Assembly: GCA_964597535.1 (NCBI GenBank)
Contig: CAZQYB010000052.1
Coordinates: 1 to 15,749 of the forward strand
DNA length: 15,749 bases
Direction of reading: 5' to 3'
Origin: CAZQYB01 sp964597535
GTDB lineage: Bacteria > Planctomycetota > Phycisphaerae > Sedimentisphaerales > Anaerobacaceae
Part shown: piece after piece, positions 1 to 6,578 of the stretch
Layout: each line of letters opens with the position of its first letter
How positions within the stretch are numbered: position 1 is the first letter of the stretch
Notes under the pieces: generated by a model
The model's input: the letters and a program-made list of their open reading frames with translations, nothing else
Told to the model about the DNA's origin: nothing
Database searches by the model: none
Program-made: the position numbers and the translations under genes

Positions 1-2686
1 TCCACGTCGGCCACGGACAATAATCATTCTTCTCAGACTCGCCCCACGGCTCTATGTGCGCACCTTCCTCGAAGATTAAAAATGGTTTATAATCAGATTT
101 AAGGTTCACCATTTCTATGTTTGCATTACGCAGTGTATTTTTTGGAATACCACCCGCCCAAGAAAGCGTTCGGCTTTGCCCACGCGAATTTACCACCGTC
201 AACGCTTCCAGTTCAATATTATCTTCCGGCCTTGTACCAGGCCCACTTAAAAACTGCGTGTCCTGGAAGCAGTAATGACCATAATCCGAACTCCAGTATT
301 TGATATTGCGTATCCCCACACCGTCCGGGTAAATGGTATAATACTCATCCACCCAGTCACTCCAACCCGTTTTTGAATCCAGACGCGGCTTCTGATACAG
401 AATATCAACCACAGCATAACGCCAGTGCACGACTACCCTCGCATCCGTATTCTCGATTATCCGCACGTGGGAATGCCGGCACTGTTTGTCCGACATATGC
501 TCGGCACAGCCGAGCGCGCCGCCTCCCCCTTCCTCAACGCTTTGGTCTGATATCCATTTGTTATTCTCAGTCACCCAGCCGGCCCCATAACTTGTCCCAC
601 GCCAGAACACCACACTCACAGGTGTTTGGTCGAACTTAACGACAACATCGGGATGCTCCGAAACCCTCCACAGATTATCCCACGTCTCATAGTAGCTCAG
701 CTTCGTATAATAAGCCCCGAATCTGTCCGCACGCACCGGCCCCGAAGGAAGCACACGCTGCTGCATCGCCGGCTCATCACGCTGCAAATCACTCGGCTTA
801 CTCTTGTCGTACGATTTCAGAATCTCAGACCCGCTTAATGCCTGCCCGTATATCTTCACTTCATCTATTAGCCCGTCAAATCCATACAGCGTTGGCAAGG
901 TTGCTTTCGGACGAACCGGGTCAGTAGGTCTTAGCTTCCGGTTATTCCTGCCGATAAGAACATCCGTCTCAGCAGCCGTGACGCTCTCCTTCGCAACCGC
1001 CCGTGACTCAACTTGCGCACCATCGATGTAAATGCACATCTTGCCACCGGCTTTATCAAATGTCCCTGCCACGTGCGTCCACCTATATAGCTCAATGGCC
1101 TTAGAAGACGTCACCTCCTCCCACTTGCCCCCTACCGATGCCATCAATCCTAAATGCCCGCTCTTGTCGATACCCAAATAGTATCCCTTGTCCCTCCACT
1201 GCGACTGATGCACAACCGGCGCCCAATTCCACGGATACGCCCCTATTGCAATCCACGCTTCAAGGGTCAAACCATCGCCTACAGAAGGCGCCTTGTCCTT
1301 ATCCAGAACCACGGCCGAACCATACCCGTCAAATTGCAAAGCCGTCCCCAGAACACCTGCCTTCCACAAACTTTTTGGCCCATCAATCTGACACAGTGCT
1401 CCAGTTATTTTTTCCCGCGTCGTATAACCGGCCCCTTCGTCAAACCTCCACCACGCAGCCGGCGATACAACCGGCCTCACGTCCTTCTTCACCGTGACAA
1501 TTACATCGTCAAAATCTTCTTTTGCACCGTCACTCGCCGTCAAACGTAGTTTGTAAGTACCTGCGGGACGCAGTAACACCTCGGTCTTTGCAGCATCGCC
1601 GTCAGAAAACTCGACCTCCCCCGATCCCTCCACTTTGCTCCAGCTCAACTTTAGGCTCTCCTTCAACCCATCATCACAAACTGAACCATCAAGCTGTACC
1701 CAATATGGTGGAGCTTTCCCCCAGGGACCCCCAACTTTAGATTGGTCATCCCCCGCATCAACACGCGGCGCTTTGTTTTTAGGCACGGTTTCCCCAACCG
1801 GCAAAATCAAAATTCGAATCTGCTCTGCACCTGACTTCTCTAACCACACAACAAGGTCGCTGCCTTCAATATGATGGGCGTAGCCCGCCTGATAGTTCTT
1901 GAATACTTTACCGTCAACGTTTACCGATATCCCCGCATCGCCCCAGTTCTTCACCACAACTACCGGATTATTAATGCCCTTCTCACCGCACCCTTTAAGC
2001 GCAAAATCCAACTTCGATGGCCGCCCGTTCTTCCTGCATCGCAGCACACTGCAGTGCCTGCTATTGTCAAAACCTTCATAATCATATTTGCTGGATGATG
2101 AACTGCTAAGCGATATGGCAGTCTCACAGTCCCACGAACTCTCAAGCTTGCTGACACCATCAGCCAATAGGTGCAATTTCTGAATACTCAGATTTGACGC
2201 GCTGAGCCAATCGTCAACCTTCTTTTGCCCCCGCCTGATTGTCCTGATACAAACCCCGTCAGGATAAACGCTGAAATACTCATCCACCCAGCCGTCCCAA
2301 GCTGGGTTATCAAAATCCGGAACATACCGCCAGTGCACCACCGCCCGCGCATCGCTGGCCTCTATCAGCCGAACATGCGAATAAACATTCACCTTATCAG
2401 GCCTTGTCCCGCTGCCGTCACCTTTGCGCGGCACCAATTCATCCACATACCATTTGCCCTTTTCCGTTTTCCAATAGGGCAAATAGCTCGACCCCCGCCA
2501 GAAAACAAACTCCCTGTTCTTATCAAACCGAATAACAATATCGGCGTGCTCTCTTGTCCGCGAATGCTTCTCCCACGATTCACCGGACTTAACCTTAGTA
2601 TAGTACGCGTAGAAATCCACACCATAACAACAAGCCGAAAAAAACATCAACACCACCATCAAACCACAAATAGTTGCTCTATACAT
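1..2686 (-). CDS. Exported multidomain protein: core - PKD-like - LamG - core (3' end outside window)
   Basis: The frame is open from the ATG at 2686 to the left edge (895 codons with no stop), so the C-terminus is missing. An AGGGG ribosome site lies 8 nt before the ATG. A hydrophobic signal (residues 4-18) ends in FSACC, so either signal peptidase I or lipoprotein processing is possible. Layout: a shortened copy of the unassigned core (about 25-298, with WRGSSY, VVHWRY, DEYFSVYPDG and a C-terminal part ending in EGSDLVVWLE); a PKD-like beta-sandwich (about 307-401, starting PRVDAGDDQ); a LamG/concanavalin-like domain (about 410-620, from AWWRFDEG to FDGLIDEVKIYG); then a second, full-type core from about 656 (FGAYYTKL, EHPDVVVKFD, CAEHMSDKQC, WVDEYYTIYPDG) to the edge. 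It is the last visible gene of the four-gene operon, 42 nt after its neighbour. The fold families are known; the function is not. A surface carbohydrate role is inference only. Confidence 0.88.
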   Translation of the reverse strand, partial: MYRATICGLMVVLMFFSACCYGVDFYAYYTKVKSGESWEKHSRTREHADIVIRFDKNREFVFWRGSSYLPYWKTEKGKWYVDELVPRKGDGSGTRPDKVNVYSHVRLIEASDARAVVHWRYVPDFDNPAWDGWVDEYFSVYPDGVCIRTIRRGQKKVDDWLSASNLSIQKLHLLADGVSKLESSWDCETAISLSSSSSSKYDYEGFDNSRHCSVLRCRKNGRPSKLDFALKGCGEKGINNPVVVVKNWGDAGISVNVDGKVFKNYQAGYAHHIEGSDLVVWLEKSGAEQIRILILPVGETVPKNKAPRVDAGDDQSKVGGPWGKAPPYWVQLDGSVCDDGLKESLKLSWSKVEGSGEVEFSDGDAAKTEVLLRPAGTYKLRLTASDGAKEDFDDVIVTVKKDVRPVVSPAAWWRFDEGAGYTTREKITGALCQIDGPKSLWKAGVLGTALQFDGYGSAVVLDKDKAPSVGDGLTLEAWIAIGAYPWNWAPVVHQSQWRDKGYYLGIDKSGHLGLMASVGGKWEEVTSSKAIELYRWTHVAGTFDKAGGKMCIYIDGAQVESRAVAKESVTAAETDVLIGRNNRKLRPTDPVRPKATLPTLYGFDGLIDEVKIYGQALSGSEILKSYDKSKPSDLQRDEPAMQQRVLPSGPVRADRFGAYYTKLSYYETWDNLWRVSEHPDVVVKFDQTPVSVVFWRGTSYGAGWVTENNKWISDQSVEEGGGGALGCAEHMSDKQCRHSHVRIIENTDARVVVHWRYAVVDILYQKPRLDSKTGWSDWVDEYYTIYPDGVGIRNIKYWSSDYGHYCFQDTQFLSGPGTRPEDNIELEALTVVNSRGQSRTLSWAGGIPKNTLRNANIEMVNLKSDYKPFLIFEEGAHIEPWGESEKNDYCPWPTW

Positions 2687-2728
2687 CCTTTGCACCCCTA
2701 AAGTTCAGTTACTTGGTTACAACAGTGG

Positions 2729-4831
2729 CTAATTTGTGACAGGTAGCAGCGCGACGGTGACAGGTTCTGTTGACTTGGTCTTTATCCAAACGATAAGGTC
2801 ACTGCCCTCAAGCCTGCGCCGAAGCCCAGCACGAAAGTTCTTACCTTGCTCGATTTTCTTACCGTTAATTCGCAGCTTCGCATCCGACTCACCCCAGTTC
2901 TTGATTACAAAGGCAGGATTAAACACAGGAGATTCCGCATTAGCTGCAACCTCAAACCTAAGTGCCTCAGCTTTGCCCGAAACATTTTTCGACAAAACAT
3001 AAGCACGTTGGGCCCGACTATACCCTTCATTGGTGTATGCTTTGCTCAAAACTTTAATTTCCGGCGTCTGCAGCCACGACCGTGCCACCCCAAGTAAGTG
3101 CTCAATAGGTTTGTCGCTCAAACCCATAATGAACTGCCCTACCCTGGTGATACTGTCCTTTGATGTGCGCTTGGTTGGTGCGCGCGGCGAAGTGATAGCC
3201 GAACTCGAAACACGGTCCGCTGCCAGTGCATACCGCCCGTCCGACGGTGCCTGTGAAACCGGCCAGTGGTTCCACGTCGGAAAATGAGAATACTTGGGCC
3301 GCAGCTCCGCCACTCCGCCCCCGTAAGGAATAATCCGGCTGCGGGGCTCATAGACATAGCACGCCTTGGCCACCGATTTAAGATTAACGATGCAGATATT
3401 TGCGTTGGGCACTTCATTTTTGAACCGCCCACGACGCTTGTCGTCGCCCGGCCACGGCTCCCAGCTATACGTGCGTATCTCACCCTTCATATTTGCCAGC
3501 GTAACCGCATCAAGGCTGATATTGTCCTCAGCTTTCTCGCCCGGCTGATTAAGAACCGTCGGCTCCGTTATGCTGAACCCGCTTATACCGTGCACAAAGA
3601 AATTTCGTATCGCTATCCCGTCCGGATAAATGTAGTAGTACTCATCCGCCCAAGCACCCCAGTCCGTAATCTCATCCACCTCGGCAATGTTGTACAAAAC
3701 GTCGCAGAGAGCATAACGCCAGTGAACGACCACACGCGCATCGTGGTTCTCAATAATCCGCACGTGAGCAAAACGACACTGCTTGTCCGACATATGTTCC
3801 GCACAACCTGCAACAGCGCCGGTTTCTGCACTCTGGTCGCCCACCCATTTGCCGTTTTCAGTAACAAGGTTCATATTGTAGTTCGTGCCCCGCCAGAACA
3901 CCATCTTGTACTTACCTTCGTCAAAGGTAACTACAACATCCGGATGGTCCCCGACCCGCCAGAGTGCGTCCCATTCCGGATAAAACTTTAGCCGGCAATA
4001 GGCCGCACCAAATCGATTTCCTCCGGCAGGAAGCTCAGGCAGCTTTCGCCACTTAAGCGCCGGCTTCCCCTTAGGTTTGCTTGCCCTGTATGCCTGCTCA
4101 ATCTCACGCGCTGACAATGCTCGACCGTAAATCTTCAATTCATCGATAAGTCCATCAAAAGAATATGATGTCGGGAAATTTACGCCAGGCCTGACCAATA
4201 CTTTAGGATTAAGCAGCGTCTTTTTATGGTTTCTGCCTATCTGAAGGTTCACGTCATCAGCAAGAGTCAATTTCCCTTTTACCGGCAACCTGGCCGCAAG
4301 TTTTCCATCAATGTAAACTCTAATCCCCGCATCTTTTTCGAATGTCCCCACGATGTGTGACCATTTCTCCATAAAAGGGATAGTCTGCTTAGACGTGCCT
4401 TCATACCATTTACCGTTAACCGCCACATGCAAACCGACGTGTCCAATTTCATCAATACCAAAAAAGTACCCCGCCTTATGCTTCCTCTCCTGGTTTACTA
4501 TAGCGCACCAGTTCCACGGATATGCCTGCGGAGCAACCCACCCTTCAACGGTAAAGTCATCCATCAGTCGCGGCACATCAGCCGCCTTGCGAATGATACG
4601 GGTAGTAAAACCGTCGAACTTGACTGCTGTTCCCGAAACCCCCGGAAGATACCGGAACTTGCGACCAATTGCGTCCTCTTTCCCACTGACGCTGTCAACA
4701 GCTACGCCGCCCTTGCCCTCATCAAACTTCCACCACGCCAGAGGTCCTCCATCAGCCGCAACAGCCCGGGCACCAAGAGCACACAATATCCCGACTGACA
4801 CAGAAAAACGAAAAACGATTACCTTTCCCAT
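2729..4831 (-). CDS. Exported LamG-domain protein with unassigned HWRY/DEYY core
   Basis: A 700-residue protein. The ATG at 4831 has GAGG 8 nt upstream. A Sec signal peptide (about 1-26, hydrophobic stretch then AVA before AD) predicts export. Residues about 30-248 form a LamG/concanavalin-like jellyroll (AWWKFDEG, TVEGWVAP, YFFGID, HIVGTF, VYIDGK, FDGLIDELKIYGRALS). Residues about 272-700 are the unassigned core: GDHPDVVVTFD (295-305), FWRGTNY (312-318), GCAEHMSDKQCR (342-353), ARVVVHWRYA (365-374), DEYYYIYPDG (396-405), a PTWNHWPV motif near 518-525, EGYSRAQRAYVL (602-613), NPAFVIKNWG and EGSDLIVWIKT near the end. This is the simplest LamG-plus-core member and a useful reference for the other three. 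The conserved Trp, Tyr, Asp, Glu and His residues would suit carbohydrate binding or catalysis, but no catalytic family is recognised. Confidence 0.9.
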   Translation of the reverse strand: MGKVIVFRFSVSVGILCALGARAVAADGGPLAWWKFDEGKGGVAVDSVSGKEDAIGRKFRYLPGVSGTAVKFDGFTTRIIRKAADVPRLMDDFTVEGWVAPQAYPWNWCAIVNQERKHKAGYFFGIDEIGHVGLHVAVNGKWYEGTSKQTIPFMEKWSHIVGTFEKDAGIRVYIDGKLAARLPVKGKLTLADDVNLQIGRNHKKTLLNPKVLVRPGVNFPTSYSFDGLIDELKIYGRALSAREIEQAYRASKPKGKPALKWRKLPELPAGGNRFGAAYCRLKFYPEWDALWRVGDHPDVVVTFDEGKYKMVFWRGTNYNMNLVTENGKWVGDQSAETGAVAGCAEHMSDKQCRFAHVRIIENHDARVVVHWRYALCDVLYNIAEVDEITDWGAWADEYYYIYPDGIAIRNFFVHGISGFSITEPTVLNQPGEKAEDNISLDAVTLANMKGEIRTYSWEPWPGDDKRRGRFKNEVPNANICIVNLKSVAKACYVYEPRSRIIPYGGGVAELRPKYSHFPTWNHWPVSQAPSDGRYALAADRVSSSAITSPRAPTKRTSKDSITRVGQFIMGLSDKPIEHLLGVARSWLQTPEIKVLSKAYTNEGYSRAQRAYVLSKNVSGKAEALRFEVAANAESPVFNPAFVIKNWGESDAKLRINGKKIEQGKNFRAGLRRRLEGSDLIVWIKTKSTEPVTVALLPVTN

Positions 4832-4871
4832 CGCAAAGACCTCGTATTCAACTCGAATACGATATTCTCAA

Positions 4872-6509
4872 TCACCGCGACCTGTACCACATAGGCCTCA
4901 GCGAGATTTTGATTGGCTTCGTCGATTCGGTCTTAATCCACACAATCAAATCACCACCTTCAAGCGTGTCTCTGTACCCGAAACGGAAGTCCTTGCCCCA
5001 CTCGACCTTTTCACCATCAATCGCCAAAGACGCTCGGCCCTTGCCCCAATTCTTGATAACGAAAGCAGGATTGACCACAGGCGACTCTTCACTCGCCGCT
5101 AATTCAAATTTAAGAGCTGAAGCTTTACGCACATCCCTGCGAGCAAGCACATACGCCCGCTGCGTCTGGTCGTAACCTTCGCTCACGTAGCCTCTGCTGC
5201 TGCTCAATTTCAACTTCGGCGCATACAGCCACGACTTGGCCAATAGTACAAGCTTCGCAGCCGGCTTGTTCGTCATCCCGTTGAGCATAATCCACATCCG
5301 CGATATACCTTCCTGCGAGTACTGCTTCCACTCTATGTGAGTCAGCGAGGAGTGCGAAGGTCTGACAGCAGACTCAGCCACGGTCGTGTCCGACTTTTCC
5401 TGAGCCACAGGCCAATGATTCCACCAGTTAAAGTAAGAATCCCCAGCCTGGCCGCCATAGACTTTAATTCGCACACCATCGGGGTTCACAACAGTAAACG
5501 GTTTGTAAGGATTCTTGAAATTTATCACCTGGATACACGGCCGCCTGGGCGGGTCACGAAGCGGCGGCCCACCCTTTTTAGTCCACTCATACGTTTTGCT
5601 CTCACCTTCAAGATTAGCGAAACTTACCGCATCAAAGTTTATATTGTCCTCAGGTATCGTCCCTGGCTGATTGACAACAATCCCTTCCTGATACTCTATC
5701 CAGTGCTCCAGAGGCGAGCCGGTATGTATGGTCGCTTTACGAACGCCGACCGAGTCAGGATATATCGTATAGTATTCGTCAACCCAGTCCCCCCAGCCGG
5801 TCATCTCATCACGATACGGCAGTTGGTAGTTCAGGTCCGTCGGCGCGTAACGCCAGTGAACTACTACTCGAGCGTCACTGCTCTCTATTATTCGAGCATG
5901 TGAGTACCGCGCCCGCTTGTCCGACATAGGTTCGCACATACTATCGCAGCCGCCGAGGTGACCGCGACGCTCGAAGAACTCATTCGTGTACCACGCACCG
6001 TCATAAGTCGCCCAGCACGGAATATAGCTCGTCCCTCGCCAAAACACGAACCGATGGTCAACGTCATCAAAGCGCACAACTACATCAGGATGCTCGCTCA
6101 CCTTCCAGAGCTTGTCCCACGTCAGATTGTACTTGAGCCTTACATAATAGGCCCCGAAACGCCCCGTCCCCTTAGGCCCTGATGGAAGCCGAAGCGGTAT
6201 CTTCGCGTGCAGCTTCTCCAGCTTCTTCGCAAGTTCCCCCGCCTTCACCTCTGGAAACGACGACGTCAAGACTTCCGCATCGAACTTCCTCGCCAGTGCA
6301 TCGACCTTACGCTTATAATCTTGCCATTTCTGGTTCCCCTGACCATGCTCACTCTCAAGATAGGCAATCTCCGCACGCATAAATTCTATCTTATCACGCA
6401 CCGTCTTTTCGCTTGGCGCCACTTCAGCACCCAAAACCTCAGAACACACTAAGAACGGGCATAGCACCAACACGCCGATAAAACCTGTTAACCAAACTAC
6501 TCTTCGCAT
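4872..6509 (-). CDS. Exported HWRY/DEYY core protein with helical N-terminus, no LamG
   Basis: The open frame begins at 6566, but the ATG at 6509 is preferred. GGAGG sits 7 nt before it, and the protein then starts directly with a signal peptide (MRRVVWLTGF onward, VLG before AE), giving 545 residues. After the signal, residues about 33-104 are charged and probably helical (EKTVRDKIEF, YLESEHGQGN, YKRKVDALARKF), perhaps a short coiled coil, standing where the paralogues carry LamG. The core follows from about 117 to the end: FGAYYVRL, SEHPDVVVRFD, FWRGTSY, RVVVHWRYA, WVDEYYTIYPDS, QPGTIPEDNI, WWNHWPVAQ, EGYDQTQRAYVL, NPAFVIKNWG, EGGDLIVWIKT. Its cysteines differ: CDSMCEPMSDKRA replaces the CAEHMSDKQC of the relatives. 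It is the second gene of the operon, with 69 nt before and 40 nt after. Function unknown. Confidence 0.88.
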   Translation of the reverse strand: MRRVVWLTGFIGVLVLCPFLVCSEVLGAEVAPSEKTVRDKIEFMRAEIAYLESEHGQGNQKWQDYKRKVDALARKFDAEVLTSSFPEVKAGELAKKLEKLHAKIPLRLPSGPKGTGRFGAYYVRLKYNLTWDKLWKVSEHPDVVVRFDDVDHRFVFWRGTSYIPCWATYDGAWYTNEFFERRGHLGGCDSMCEPMSDKRARYSHARIIESSDARVVVHWRYAPTDLNYQLPYRDEMTGWGDWVDEYYTIYPDSVGVRKATIHTGSPLEHWIEYQEGIVVNQPGTIPEDNINFDAVSFANLEGESKTYEWTKKGGPPLRDPPRRPCIQVINFKNPYKPFTVVNPDGVRIKVYGGQAGDSYFNWWNHWPVAQEKSDTTVAESAVRPSHSSLTHIEWKQYSQEGISRMWIMLNGMTNKPAAKLVLLAKSWLYAPKLKLSSSRGYVSEGYDQTQRAYVLARRDVRKASALKFELAASEESPVVNPAFVIKNWGKGRASLAIDGEKVEWGKDFRFGYRDTLEGGDLIVWIKTESTKPIKISLRPMWYRSR

Positions 6510-6578
6510 TGCATAACCTCCGTTCTGCTCTCTAATCACATAACCTGACTTCTTAAATTCGCTCAATAACCACTAACA

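Noticed and set aside
2225..5102. Several plus-strand frames of 80-250 codons across the left operon (for example 3266-3991 and 4353-5102)
   Set aside because: They are antisense to coherent minus-strand genes and have proline/arginine/histidine-rich shadow composition. The minus-strand frames carry signal peptides, ribosome sites and conserved motifs.
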